From NCBI GenBank assembly GCA_031285625.1, contig JAITVV010000081.1, positions 1-64,000 on the forward strand: DNA of 64,000 nt. Reading direction: 5' to 3'. The DNA is from Prevotella sp. (GTDB lineage Bacteria > Bacteroidota > Bacteroidia > Bacteroidales > Dysgonomonadaceae). Position numbers and translations under genes: made by a program. Below the pieces are notes generated by a model, which saw only the letters and a program-made list of their open reading frames with translations, made no database searches and was not told the origin of the DNA. Shown here in pieces: positions 1-9,249 of this stretch (position 1 is its first letter; each line of letters opens with the position of its first letter).

Positions 1-192
1 TTGTGGCATCCAGAAGTTCATCCCCCATGGGCGGGCTATGGCAGGGTAGGTGTTTCCCGTTGACAGGGTGTGCTTACTCTGGGTGCCTACCAATACACTG
101 ACATAGTCTACAGGGGAAACCTCCTGGGAAAATACATTACTCAAGAAAGCAATCAGTCCCAGGAAAAGAATCCCCATTTGTTTTTTCTTCAT
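1..192 (-). CDS. GH92 family alpha-mannosidase, N-terminal part (runs off the left edge)
   Basis: This is the first 64 codons of a gene that continues beyond the window. The ATG is at 192-190 and is followed by a signal peptide of about 22 residues (three lysines, hydrophobic core, end near FSQ). The mature start, VDYVSVLVGTQSKHTLS and then TGNTYPAIARPWGM, matches the conserved N-terminal beta-sandwich of GH92 exo-alpha-mannosidases, calcium-dependent enzymes that trim alpha-mannosides from glycans outside the cytoplasm. The family call rests on recognised motif similarity over 40 residues; catalytic residues lie outside the window. A GH125 mannosidase remnant lies 9.3 kb away. Confidence 0.75.
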   Translation of the reverse strand, partial: MKKKQMGILFLGLIAFLSNVFSQEVSPVDYVSVLVGTQSKHTLSTGNTYPAIARPWGMNFWMPQ

Positions 193-333
193 TGTTAGTT
201 GATTTTAGAGTTATTTCTGATTATAATGTTTTTGCGTGAATAAGGGGCATAATAAATAAAATTTGAAATGTTTTCAAAATTACATTAATGAGAACAATTA
301 GCTTTTGGCTTTAAAATAATATTAACAAAAAGG

Positions 334-1254
334 CTATTCATTGATGTTAATTAACAAGTTTACTTTTTCTATTTTTTCTTCTGCTGGCATTTCGGCATTT
401 ATCCAATGAATATGAGTACCTCTTTTTTCCATTCCCCGAAACCATGTCATTTGTCTTTTTGCAAACTGGTGAATAGCTATTTCTAATTGTGAATACATTT
501 CTGTGTAAGTTAATTGTTTGGTGATATATAAGGTGACATATTTATATTCCAAACCGTAATATATAAGATCTTCCGGAGCAATTCCCTTGTCTAGAATACC
601 TTGTATTTCTTCTATCATGCCTTCTTTTAAACGGGTATTCAGGCGGTCTGATATTTTCTTCCGACGCAATTCACGGTCTATATCCACACCAATAACCAAA
701 CTGTTAAGAGGTGGAAATTCGTTTTGTTCAAGTGGATACGATTTTTTATATTCTTCTATTTCAATGGCCCTGATAGCCCTTTGTGCAGTATCTACATCTG
801 TTTTATTATGAAGCGTTTTGTATCCCTCCAGTATTTTAGTAAGTTCCTGCAAACTATAATTTGCATATTTTGTCCTGAGTTCTTTATTCTCCGGTACGTC
901 TACTAATGAATAACCTTTCAGTACGGATTCGATATACAGTCCTGAGCCTCCACACAAAACCGGTATTTTATTCCTGCTTTTTATATTCTGATATGCATTA
1001 TGAAAATCGTGCTGATACTCGAAAATATTGTATTTATCTCCTGCATTACGTATATCTATCAGATGATAAGGAATGTTTTTCCCGTCAATAGTATAATCGG
1101 CCAAATCCTTTCCGGTACCTATATCCATAGATTTATATACTTGCCGCGAATCCCCGCTTATAATTTCTGCATCAAGAACATATGCTAACTGACAAGCAAA
1201 AGTAGTTTTTCCGGATGCTGTAGGGCCTAATATGGTGATAAGATCGTAATTCAT
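334..1254 (-). CDS. miaA: tRNA dimethylallyltransferase MiaA
   Basis: Transfers a dimethylallyl group to N6 of A37 in tRNAs that read codons starting with U, in the cytoplasm. The 306-residue length is normal for the family. The P-loop GPTASGKT sits at residues 10-17, followed by the DSRQVY motif near 35-40 and the conserved CGGSGLY stretch near 100, all family hallmarks. The ATG at 1254 is preceded by a TATCTTTG box on the same strand at 1266-1259, so the transcript leader would be only a few bases long. The gene stands alone, divergent from rsfS. Confidence 0.97.
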   Translation of the reverse strand: MNYDLITILGPTASGKTTFACQLAYVLDAEIISGDSRQVYKSMDIGTGKDLADYTIDGKNIPYHLIDIRNAGDKYNIFEYQHDFHNAYQNIKSRNKIPVLCGGSGLYIESVLKGYSLVDVPENKELRTKYANYSLQELTKILEGYKTLHNKTDVDTAQRAIRAIEIEEYKKSYPLEQNEFPPLNSLVIGVDIDRELRRKKISDRLNTRLKEGMIEEIQGILDKGIAPEDLIYYGLEYKYVTLYITKQLTYTEMYSQLEIAIHQFAKRQMTWFRGMEKRGTHIHWINAEMPAEEKIEKVNLLININE

Positions 1255-1258
1255 TTTG

Positions 1259-1266
1259 CAAAGATA
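1259..1266 (-). promoter_or_regulatory. -7 promoter box upstream of miaA
   Basis: TATCTTTG on the minus strand fits the Bacteroidetes sigma-A -7 consensus TAnnTTTG. It ends 4 nt before the miaA ATG, which predicts an almost leaderless transcript if it is used. No clear -33 TTG was found. Confidence 0.4.
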
Positions 1267-1455
1267 ATCTGTAGAATGCTTTTTTAATTAGCCAGAGAGC
1301 CTTTTTTAATAATATTCATAAACCAATCTTCTTTGAATAGCCAGCAATCAAATTATTCTTGCAAAGAAAGCCCATTTTTCTATTTTATTTTATCTTTTAT
1401 TCATTAATTCTTTGTTCTTCTAGTAGATATAAGTTCCTAGTTCAAAAAAACGGAT

Positions 1456-1463
1456 TATATTTG
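1456..1463 (+). promoter_or_regulatory. -7 promoter box upstream of rsfS
   Basis: TATATTTG matches TAnnTTTG and lies 33 nt before the rsfS ATG. The rest of the 241-bp gap between miaA and rsfS (1255-1496) is AT-rich and holds no other feature that could be supported. Confidence 0.4.
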
Positions 1464-1496
1464 TAGCTTGAATTAATTTATACTCTAAAATTACGA

Positions 1497-1853
1497 ATGA
1501 AAGAAGGAAAAAGCTTAGTAAACCATATTGTGGCAGCATGCCAGGAAAAAAAAGCTAGAAATATTGTCGTTGTAGACATGACTGAACTACCAGGTACCAT
1601 TTGTCAATATTTTGTTATTTGCGAAGGAAACACACCTACACAAGTATCTGCAATATCAGAAGAGGTGGTTGATTACCTCAAGAAAAAGAAAGAACGCCCG
1701 ATTTCAATTGATGGATTACGTGAGAGCCGATGGGTCGGTATAGATTATGGTACGGTTATTGTACATGTTTTCTTACCCGAACTGCGTGAATTTTACAATA
1801 TAGAGCATTTATGGGCAGACGCTAAATTAGAAAATATTCCGGATATTGACTAA
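1497..1853 (+). CDS. rsfS: Ribosome silencing factor RsfS
   Basis: 118-residue RsfS/Iojap family protein. Members bind protein L14 on the large ribosomal subunit and block subunit joining when nutrients are short. The conserved core is visible: DMTELPGTICQYFVICEG at about residues 27-44, the GLRESRWVGIDYG segment near 79-91, and a C-terminal REFYNIEHLWADA motif typical of the family. It lies 71 bp upstream of ftsH on the same strand, an arrangement that suggests co-transcription. Confidence 0.95.
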   Translation: MKEGKSLVNHIVAACQEKKARNIVVVDMTELPGTICQYFVICEGNTPTQVSAISEEVVDYLKKKKERPISIDGLRESRWVGIDYGTVIVHVFLPELREFYNIEHLWADAKLENIPDID

Positions 1854-1924
1854 CAACAATTTATATAGTTGCTTGTTATATCTTGAATACGAACAAACTA
1901 AGACACACGTTGTAAAGAAATAAT

Positions 1925-3946
1925 ATGGATAATTACAATAAAGGTGATAAACCAAAAACTCCCAATATCAAAGGCCCTAAGATGCCTTTCAATCTTTATT
2001 GGGTATATCTGATTGTATTTGCTGCTATTATAGGGATGTATTTCTTCTCTGATAACACAGTAACAAAAGAAGTACCCTGGTCTGATTTTCAAGGCTATGT
2101 AAAGAATAATAGTGTAAACAAAATCATTGTAGACAGAAAGAACAGCACGTTAAAAGCATTTGTACGTGAAGACTCTGTAAAAAGCGTATTCAAAGGCGAT
2201 GCTGAACGTGCCGGTACAAATCCGGCTATTGTGGTACGTATTCCTTCTGCTGACAAATTTGCCGATTTCTATGAAAAGGTACGCGCCGAATATAAATACG
2301 ATATAGATGTAAGTTACGAAGATAGTACCAATCCACTGGAAATTCTGGTAGGCTTCCTGCCTGTAATTCTTATCTTCGGATTATTTATATATATGATGCG
2401 CCGTATGTCCGGAGGTGGCTCCGGAGGCGGAGGTGGAGTATTTAGCGTAGGTAAATCGAAAGCTCAGCTTTATGATAAAGGATCAGATCTGCGCGTTACA
2501 TTTAAAGATGTAGCCGGATTATCTGAAGCAAAAGAAGAAATAGAAGAAATCGTAGAATTCCTAAAGAACCCTTCCCGTTATACAGAAATAGGTGGTAAAA
2601 TACCGAAAGGTGCATTACTGGTTGGCCCTCCGGGAACAGGTAAAACATTATTGGCAAAAGCTGTTGCAGGTGAAGCGAATGTTCCATTCTTTTCTTTGTC
2701 AGGTTCTGACTTTGTAGAAATGTTTGTGGGGGTGGGAGCTTCACGTGTGAGAGACTTGTTTAAACAAGCTAAAGAAAAATCACCTTGTATTATATTTATT
2801 GATGAGATAGATGCTATTGGCCGTGCACGTGGACGGAACCTGAATATGGGTTCTAATGATGAGCGCGAAAATACATTGAACCAATTGTTGACAGAAATGG
2901 ATGGTTTCGGTACAAACAGTGGTATTATTATACTTGCTGCTACCAACCGTGCAGATATCCTGGATAAAGCTTTGCTTCGTGCAGGCCGTTTCGACCGTCA
3001 GATAACTGTCGATTTACCAGACCTGAATGACAGGAAAGAAATATTTAAAGTACATCTACGTCCGGTAAAAATAGATGACTCGGTGGACGTAGAATTCCTT
3101 GCCCGTCAGACTCCGGGCTTTTCGGGTGCTGATATTGCCAATGTTTGTAATGAGGCTGCCTTGATAGCTGCCCGTAAAGGCAAGAAAGTGGTGCAAAAGG
3201 ATGACTTTACCAATGCGGTAGACCGTATTATCGGTGGACTGGAAAAGAAAAATAAAGTAACCACGCTTGACGAAAGAAAAACAATCGCCATACATGAAGC
3301 CGGACATGCTACATTGAGTTGGTTCCTACAATATGCAAATCCATTGGTGAAAGTAACGATAGTACCTCGCGGAAAAGCACTTGGTGCTGCATGGTACTTA
3401 CCTGAAGAAAGACAGATAACAACAAAAGAACAAATGCTTGATGAGATGTGTGCACTACTTGGTGGACGCGCTGCAGAAGAAGTATTTGTAGGTCATATAT
3501 CTTCCGGAGCGGCAAACGATCTGGAACGTGTGACTAAGCAGGCTTATGCAATGATTTCGTATCTGGGGATGAGTGAGAAACTTCCTAACCTGAGTTATTA
3601 TGATTCATCAGGTGAAGGATATGGTTTCACCAAACCTTATAGTGAAGAAACAGCCTTGTTGATCGACAAGGAAGTTCAATCGATGATCAACGAGCAATAC
3701 GAACGAGCAAAACATTTACTACGTGAACATGCCGATGGTCATGAAAAATTGGCAAACCTATTGATAACAGAAGAAGTTATTTTTGCTGATGACTTGAAAA
3801 AAGTATTTGGAGAGCGTCAATGGGTATCGAGATCTGAGGAAATTCTTAAGGAAACAGAGGAATTACCAACTGATATAGAGATCGAAATCAAAAAAGATGA
3901 GGATGCTCCAGGCATGATAGCAGCAGGAGATCAATCGGAGGAATAG
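1925..3946 (+). CDS. ftsH: ATP-dependent zinc metalloprotease FtsH
   Basis: Membrane-anchored AAA+ protease that degrades misfolded and regulatory membrane proteins. At 673 residues it has the full layout: first TM near 25-41, a periplasmic region, second TM near 139-157, a glycine-rich linker at 162-171, Walker A GPPGTGKT at 234-241, Walker B with IIFIDEID around 289-296, and the zinc-binding HEAGH at 457-461. The C-terminal tail is acidic. It follows rsfS and precedes a transglycosylase gene, with no clear terminator in between. Confidence 0.98.
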   Translation: MDNYNKGDKPKTPNIKGPKMPFNLYWVYLIVFAAIIGMYFFSDNTVTKEVPWSDFQGYVKNNSVNKIIVDRKNSTLKAFVREDSVKSVFKGDAERAGTNPAIVVRIPSADKFADFYEKVRAEYKYDIDVSYEDSTNPLEILVGFLPVILIFGLFIYMMRRMSGGGSGGGGGVFSVGKSKAQLYDKGSDLRVTFKDVAGLSEAKEEIEEIVEFLKNPSRYTEIGGKIPKGALLVGPPGTGKTLLAKAVAGEANVPFFSLSGSDFVEMFVGVGASRVRDLFKQAKEKSPCIIFIDEIDAIGRARGRNLNMGSNDERENTLNQLLTEMDGFGTNSGIIILAATNRADILDKALLRAGRFDRQITVDLPDLNDRKEIFKVHLRPVKIDDSVDVEFLARQTPGFSGADIANVCNEAALIAARKGKKVVQKDDFTNAVDRIIGGLEKKNKVTTLDERKTIAIHEAGHATLSWFLQYANPLVKVTIVPRGKALGAAWYLPEERQITTKEQMLDEMCALLGGRAAEEVFVGHISSGAANDLERVTKQAYAMISYLGMSEKLPNLSYYDSSGEGYGFTKPYSEETALLIDKEVQSMINEQYERAKHLLREHADGHEKLANLLITEEVIFADDLKKVFGERQWVSRSEEILKETEELPTDIEIEIKKDEDAPGMIAAGDQSEE

Positions 3947-3999
3947 GCTTTTTTTTGTATTGATTTATAAATGTTAACGAGTATATTAAAATAAAAATA

Positions 4000-4007
4000 T
4001 ACTTTTG
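4000..4007 (+). promoter_or_regulatory. -7 promoter box upstream of the lytic transglycosylase gene
   Basis: TACTTTTG fits TAnnTTTG and lies 82 nt before the ATG at 4090. No convincing -33 element was seen. Confidence 0.35.
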
Positions 4008-4089
4008 TAGAAGAAAGAATGTATTTAACACGTGACATTCTGTCTTTTGCTTGTGGTCTGTAAGGGGCCATGTGATAGACTAAATACAA

Positions 4090-6084
4090 ATGCAAAACAC
4101 TATGCACATAAAGCTTACAGGGCTTTTTGTTAGCTGTGCGCTAACAGTAATGAGCCAAACGGGAATCAAAGAGATCGACAATAACACAGCTACACAACAA
4201 CCTGCTTACGAGCAGGTTTACGACCAGCGTTTGCAGGATTTTAACAAAAAAACAAAATCGTTGGATGATTGTTTTTCACTTGTAGATGGCCCTTTAACAT
4301 TTCACGATTCTGTATATATAAGCCGTCTGTATTCTTTACCTACAGAAATAAATTTGAAATTTAATCCGGTCGTGCGTGAGCACATAGAGAAGTACACCAA
4401 AAATACGCAAAATCAAGTAAGCAATTTGTTAGGAAAAAGTAAATATTATTTCCCTTTGTTTGAAGAGATCTTAGACAGGGAAGGTGTTCCTTTGGAATTA
4501 AAATATTTACCTGTTGTCGAATCGGCACTTAACCCTACAGCGCGTTCTCATGCAGGGGCATCCGGTATTTGGCAATTTATGTTAGTTACCGGAAAATCAT
4601 ACGGGCTTGAGATCAATTCACTTGTTGACGAACGTCGCGATCCGGTTAAGTCAACAACAGCTGCCGCAAAATATCTGAAAGACCTTTATTACATATACGA
4701 TGACTGGAGTCTGGTTCTTGCAGCTTATAATTGCGGTCCGGCTAATGTGAACAAAGCTATCTATCGTAGTGGAGGAAAAACAGATTACTGGGATATATAC
4801 CCATATCTGCCTAAAGAAACGCGAAATTACGTCCCTGCGTTTATTGCAGCTACTTATATAATGAATTATCATAACGAGCATAATATTTGTCCGGCAAAAT
4901 CGAGTTTCCCATTATCGATGGATTCTGTTAAGGTCAATAAGAATATTCGCCTTCAACATGTCGCAAACGTTATTAATGTTCCTCTAAATGATTTGAAACG
5001 TTATAATCCTCAGTTCAAAAGTGATGTTGTTCCCGGTAATGACAGGGAATATACACTAAACTTACCTGCTCAGAAAGTTCTGGCGTTTATCGACAATGAG
5101 GAAGCAATATATTCCAATAAAAAACCGAAGAAGACAACAAATACAAACACGCAAATATTTTTTGCTCAAAACACAACGAAAGAAGAAGTCCCTATCATAT
5201 CACAGGTAATTGAAAATGAATCGAATTCTTTGTTAGAAGCCCGAGAAGTTACAGTCATTCATGAGGTTGTAAAAGGTGATAATCTGATTAAAATAGCTAA
5301 GAGGAATGGTGTAACTGTTACCGAGTTGAAGAAATGGAATAATTTGAAGAAAAATTATATCAGGCCCGGAACTGAACTGAAAATACAGAAAATAGAATAT
5401 TTTGCAGTTGAACCAAAACTAAAAGAGCCTGAGCTTATGACCGTTTTTATCGATCCGAGTTCTAACTATGCTGTTATTGATAACTATCTGCAGCAAATAG
5501 AAAATGAAATGGATGTACAGAGAAATCTGGATAAAGTAAAAGCTTCGGATGAATTAAGATTGGTTGCTGCAACAAACAACTATCACTATAAAGCAACCGC
5601 ATATACCACCAAAAAGAAGAATACAAACATATTTAACCGTATAGCTAGTGCTGCCACCACAACCTTCCATTCTGTAAAAGGATGGGGAGAAACCCAACTG
5701 GGTAAACTTAAGGGAGAGCGTCCGATGGAATACTATGCAGACAATGTGGCGCAAATACAACCGGAGGTAAAAGAGGAGAAATCTGTAGTGCAGGTAGCAT
5801 CCGTAATAGAACCAACCCCTAAGATGCAAAGAAGCCTGTACACTTCAGTAGTTGATAATAAGAATGAAGCTTCGTATACAAATACAGTATTTGATAATAC
5901 CCGTAGTAAGGTTTATCATAAGGTAAGAATTGGAGAAACAATTACACAAATAGCAACATATTACAAGGTCTCTAAGGATGATATTATTGCCTGGAATAAC
6001 CTGACCTTTGGTATGGCTAAAATAAGTCAGCGATTATTGATTTATTTACCGAATAATGATGATCTAGCTAATGTTCCTTTATAA
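4090..6084 (+). CDS. mltD: MltD-like lytic transglycosylase with LysM repeats
   Basis: Predicted periplasmic enzyme that cleaves the MurNAc-GlcNAc bond of peptidoglycan. A hydrophobic leader covers about residues 6-22 (a second ATG at residue 5 is an alternative start). The SLT domain spans about 115-270; its catalytic glutamate is E144 in PVVESALNP, followed by ASGIWQFM and the AAYNCGPANV motif. LysM-type cell-wall-binding repeats lie near 395-435 and at the C terminus (about 613-657), with a possible weaker one after the SLT domain. The 664-residue length is long because of a linker of about 170 residues between the two LysM repeats. Confidence 0.93.
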   Translation: MQNTMHIKLTGLFVSCALTVMSQTGIKEIDNNTATQQPAYEQVYDQRLQDFNKKTKSLDDCFSLVDGPLTFHDSVYISRLYSLPTEINLKFNPVVREHIEKYTKNTQNQVSNLLGKSKYYFPLFEEILDREGVPLELKYLPVVESALNPTARSHAGASGIWQFMLVTGKSYGLEINSLVDERRDPVKSTTAAAKYLKDLYYIYDDWSLVLAAYNCGPANVNKAIYRSGGKTDYWDIYPYLPKETRNYVPAFIAATYIMNYHNEHNICPAKSSFPLSMDSVKVNKNIRLQHVANVINVPLNDLKRYNPQFKSDVVPGNDREYTLNLPAQKVLAFIDNEEAIYSNKKPKKTTNTNTQIFFAQNTTKEEVPIISQVIENESNSLLEAREVTVIHEVVKGDNLIKIAKRNGVTVTELKKWNNLKKNYIRPGTELKIQKIEYFAVEPKLKEPELMTVFIDPSSNYAVIDNYLQQIENEMDVQRNLDKVKASDELRLVAATNNYHYKATAYTTKKKNTNIFNRIASAATTTFHSVKGWGETQLGKLKGERPMEYYADNVAQIQPEVKEEKSVVQVASVIEPTPKMQRSLYTSVVDNKNEASYTNTVFDNTRSKVYHKVRIGETITQIATYYKVSKDDIIAWNNLTFGMAKISQRLLIYLPNNDDLANVPL

Positions 6085-6118
6085 AGGAAAAACCACTCGA
6101 ATATTTATTAATAAACAA

Positions 6119-6151
6119 CCTGCCTGAATTTTCCTTTAGGCGGGTTTTTTT
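6119..6151 (+). terminator. Rho-independent terminator after the transglycosylase gene
   Basis: CCTGCCTGAA (6119-6128) pairs with TTTAGGCGGG (6135-6144) across a 6-nt loop and is followed by seven T (6145-6151). It lies 35 nt after the stop codon. Confidence 0.85.
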
Positions 6152-6183
6152 ATTTATCATAGCTTTGATATTTCTATTTTTAC

Positions 6184-6191
6184 TACTTTTG
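6184..6191 (+). promoter_or_regulatory. -7 promoter box upstream of cdsA
   Basis: TACTTTTG fits TAnnTTTG and sits 26 nt before the cdsA start. A TTTG at 6164-6167 could be the -33 element, though the 16-nt gap is short for this class. Being downstream of a terminator supports a new promoter here. Confidence 0.5.
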
Positions 6192-6217
6192 CTTCAGAAT
6201 AATAAAACGCTATTACC

Positions 6218-7048
6218 TTGAAATTACCTAATATTGCTGTCCGTATTATTGCAGGAGCTATTTTTGTAGGTTTACTGCTCGGAGGAATCCTGATTAATGA
6301 ATATACATTTGCTATTATATTTTCATTGATAACAGTTCTGTCGCTATATGAATTCTATGGCTTGATTGAAAAAGATACTAAAGTCCCTGTCATTAGGGTA
6401 TGGAATGTTTTGGGAGGTTTTTTCCTTTTTCTGGGTAGTTTCTATTTCTGTGTTTTTGATTCCTCAGCTTTAGCATTTGTCCCCTACATTATATATGTAT
6501 TAATCCTTTTCATCAGCGAATTGTATCTTAAGCGGACTAATCCGATACAGTCCATTGCATATTCATTATTAGGACAATTCTATATCGCTATCCCTTATGC
6601 ACTGACTAATTATCTTGTATTTGCATATGAGCCGGGAAAATATCATTATGTATATATTCTGGCCTTGCTGGTATTTATATGGGTAAATGATTCCTTTGCT
6701 TATCTTTCGGGAATGGCATTTGGCAAACACCGTTTATTTGAACGTATATCACCAAAAAAATCATGGGAAGGATTTATCGGAGGTGCTGCTGTTTCTATCG
6801 GTTCATCATTAATATTTGCCCATTTCTTCACTAATTTACCTGTTTGGGCATGGATAGGGTTTGCTGTTGTCACGATTGTATTCGGTACATGGGGCGATTT
6901 ATTTGAGTCACTGATAAAACGGACTTTAGGTGTTAAGGATTCAGGAAATATGATACCCGGACACGGAGGAATTCTTGATCGCTTTGATAGCACGATATTA
7001 GCTATTCCGGCCATTTTCTTATACCTTATATTAATTAGTAATATCTAG
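6218..7048 (+). CDS. cdsA: Phosphatidate cytidylyltransferase CdsA
   Basis: Inner-membrane enzyme making CDP-diacylglycerol from phosphatidate and CTP, the branch point of phospholipid synthesis. The family signature is intact near the C terminus: SLIKRTLGVKDSGNMIPGHG and then GILDRFD. About eight hydrophobic segments are visible. The start is TTG at 6218-6220; no in-frame ATG lies near, and the protein begins sensibly at MKLPNIAVRIIAG. 276 residues is a normal length. Confidence 0.95.
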   Translation: MKLPNIAVRIIAGAIFVGLLLGGILINEYTFAIIFSLITVLSLYEFYGLIEKDTKVPVIRVWNVLGGFFLFLGSFYFCVFDSSALAFVPYIIYVLILFISELYLKRTNPIQSIAYSLLGQFYIAIPYALTNYLVFAYEPGKYHYVYILALLVFIWVNDSFAYLSGMAFGKHRLFERISPKKSWEGFIGGAAVSIGSSLIFAHFFTNLPVWAWIGFAVVTIVFGTWGDLFESLIKRTLGVKDSGNMIPGHGGILDRFDSTILAIPAIFLYLILISNI

Positions 7049-7137
7049 CAGATAATCTTGCTGGCAAACTATTTTATTCCGATTTTTGTTGTTAACTTTA
7101 CTATAACTTAATAGGACTATAAATCAAACATGATGAT

Positions 7138-7257
7138 ATGACAAAAAAAGTTTTAGCTGTAACTTTAGTAGCTGCTGTAGCCAGTGTTACAGTATATGCA
7201 TATATACAAAAGAAAAAAAAGGAAAGGCGTAGGAATCTACCTATGAACTTTATTTGA
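7138..7257 (+). CDS. Small single-pass membrane protein (39 aa)
   Basis: An ORF of 39 codons starts at ATG 7138 and ends at TGA 7255-7257, followed at once by a strong terminator, which supports it as a real unit. The peptide has two N-terminal lysines, a hydrophobic stretch of about 19 residues (VLAVTLVAAVASVTVYAYI), then a very basic segment KKKKERRR and a short tail. This predicts one membrane helix, possibly an uncleaved anchor. No family was recognised and function is unknown. It lies 89 bp after cdsA. Confidence 0.6.
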   Translation: MTKKVLAVTLVAAVASVTVYAYIQKKKKERRRNLPMNFI

Positions 7258-7267
7258 ATTAGAATAG

Positions 7268-7294
7268 GCGTCTTCCAATCAAGACGCTTTTTTT
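7268..7294 (+). terminator. Rho-independent terminator after the 39-aa ORF
   Basis: GCGTCTT (7268-7274) pairs with AAGACGC (7281-7287) over a 6-nt loop, followed by seven T. It isolates the upstream cdsA/39-aa unit from the radical SAM gene. Confidence 0.85.
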
Positions 7295-7391
7295 GCTGTT
7301 ATCCTTACTTCATTTTTTACCAATATTTCAAAGTCTAACTGCATAAATGTTAAGAATAGTCGGCATAGAATTACCACAATAAAAAAAGATA

Positions 7392-7399
7392 TACCTTTG
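7392..7399 (+). promoter_or_regulatory. -7 promoter box at the ygiQ start
   Basis: TACCTTTG fits TAnnTTTG and includes the TTG that would otherwise be read as an upstream start codon at 7397. This favours ATG 7409 as the true start, with a leader of only a few bases. Confidence 0.5.
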
Positions 7400-7408
7400 C
7401 AGCTGATT

Positions 7409-9220
7409 ATGAAAGAATACCGTCTTACAGATTGGCTACCTACAACAAAAAAAGAAGTTGAATTAAGAGGATGGAATGAGCTTGATGTTATTCTGTTCTC
7501 CGGTGATGCATATATTGACCATCCATCTTTCGGAGCGGCAGTAATAGGACGATTACTTGAAGCCGAAGGACTAAAAGTAGCTATTGTGCCCCAACCCAAC
7601 TGGCGGGATGATTTACGTGATTTCAAAAAGCTTGGCAAACCGCGCCTATTCTTTGGAGTAACGGCCGGGGCTATGGACTCTATGATAAATCATTATACGG
7701 CAAATAAACGATTGCGTTCCGACGATGCATATACACCTGATGGCAGAGCCGATATGCGCCCCGACAGACCATCGATAGTTTATACAAATATATTAAAGGA
7801 ATTATTTCCTGATATCCCGGTTATCTTGGGTGGTATAGAGGCATCTTTACGTCGTGTCACACATTACGACTATTGGGATGATAAACTCCATAAATCTATT
7901 TTAGTAGATTCCAAAGCTGATCTCTTAGTGTATGGAATGGGCGAGCTCCCGCTTAAATCGATTATTTCGAGCTTGAACAATGGAAAATCATTTGACCAAT
8001 TAAATGATATACCTCAAACAGCATATTTACTGAATAAGGGCCAAATAAAAGAAGAGAAAGATATTCACCTCTTTTCGCATGAGGAATGTTTGGTTGATAA
8101 ACTAAAACAAGCTAAAAATTTTAAGATTGTAGAAGAGCAGTCGAATATGATGAATGCTTCACGGATCGTACAATCGTGCGGAGAACAAGTGGTAGTTATA
8201 AATCCACCGTATCCTCCCATGTCGGAGAAAGAAATCGATACATCTTTCGATTTGCCATATACACGTTTGCCTCATCCCAAATATAAGGGGAAAGCAATCC
8301 CTGCATTTGAGATGATAAAATTTTCTTTAAATATGCATCGCGGATGCTTCGGGGGGTGTGCATTCTGTACTATATCGGCACATCAGGGAAAATTTATAGC
8401 TTCACGGTCTAAAGAATCCATACTGAAAGAGGTGAAGCAAATAACAGAAATGCCCGATTTCAAGGGATATTTGAGTGATCTTGGAGGGCCGTCTGCCAAT
8501 ATGTATAAAATGAAAGGTAAGGATGAGGATATATGCAGTAAATGTAAACGCCCATCTTGTATCCATCCCAGGATATGCAAAAATTTGAACGTCGATCATT
8601 CCTATCTTCTTGATATTTATAAGGCTGTTGACAGTATGCCTCAGATCAAAAAATCATTTATTGGGAGTGGAGTGCGTTATGATATGCTCCTCCACCGGAA
8701 TGATGATAATAAACTGAACAAAGTATCTGAAGAGTATACGAAAGAGTTAATCATTAATCATGTATCAGGCAGATTGAAAGTTGCTCCGGAGCATACATCG
8801 GACAAAGTCCTCAATTACATGAGAAAACCAAATTTTGACCAATTCTATTCATTCAAAAAGATTTTTGATAAAATAAATAAAGAATCGGGAATGAAGCAAC
8901 AGCTTATACCTTATTTTATATCTTCCCATCCCGGATGTACAGAGATAGATATGGCAGAACTTGCTGTTGCAACCAAACCTCTCGGTTTTAAGCTGGAACA
9001 GATTCAGGATTTTACTCCTTCTCCTATGACTGTAGCCACCGAAATATATTATACCGGATATCATCCATACACATTGGAGAAAGTATATACTGCACGTACA
9101 AAAGAGCAAAAGTTGGCACAACGCCAATTTTTCTTCTGGTACGATAAGAATTACCGTCCTCAGATCATAAAAGAATTGAGAAAGCTAAAGAGGGAAGACT
9201 TGCTGAAAAAATTATATTAG
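7409..9220 (+). CDS. ygiQ: YgiQ family radical SAM protein
   Basis: Member of the YgiQ (UPF0313) family of radical SAM proteins; the substrate is not known. The [4Fe-4S]-binding motif RGCFGGCAFC is intact (cysteines at about 313, 317 and 320 of the 603-residue form). The N-terminal domain contains the family-typical SGDAYIDHPSFG near residue 33 and PVILGGIEASLRR near 137. I chose ATG 7409 rather than TTG 7397, because the TTG overlaps a promoter box and the protein then starts at MKEYRLTDWLP, as in the family. It is flanked by a terminator upstream and decayed genes downstream. Confidence 0.93.
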   Translation: MKEYRLTDWLPTTKKEVELRGWNELDVILFSGDAYIDHPSFGAAVIGRLLEAEGLKVAIVPQPNWRDDLRDFKKLGKPRLFFGVTAGAMDSMINHYTANKRLRSDDAYTPDGRADMRPDRPSIVYTNILKELFPDIPVILGGIEASLRRVTHYDYWDDKLHKSILVDSKADLLVYGMGELPLKSIISSLNNGKSFDQLNDIPQTAYLLNKGQIKEEKDIHLFSHEECLVDKLKQAKNFKIVEEQSNMMNASRIVQSCGEQVVVINPPYPPMSEKEIDTSFDLPYTRLPHPKYKGKAIPAFEMIKFSLNMHRGCFGGCAFCTISAHQGKFIASRSKESILKEVKQITEMPDFKGYLSDLGGPSANMYKMKGKDEDICSKCKRPSCIHPRICKNLNVDHSYLLDIYKAVDSMPQIKKSFIGSGVRYDMLLHRNDDNKLNKVSEEYTKELIINHVSGRLKVAPEHTSDKVLNYMRKPNFDQFYSFKKIFDKINKESGMKQQLIPYFISSHPGCTEIDMAELAVATKPLGFKLEQIQDFTPSPMTVATEIYYTGYHPYTLEKVYTARTKEQKLAQRQFFFWYDKNYRPQIIKELRKLKREDLLKKLY

Positions 9221-9249
9221 CTAAACTCGTAAAATTAACCACTCATTAG

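Noticed and set aside
2578-2946. Antisense ORF on the ftsH gene and other long antisense frames
   Set aside because: They mirror conserved coding frames and lack start signals or protein-like composition.
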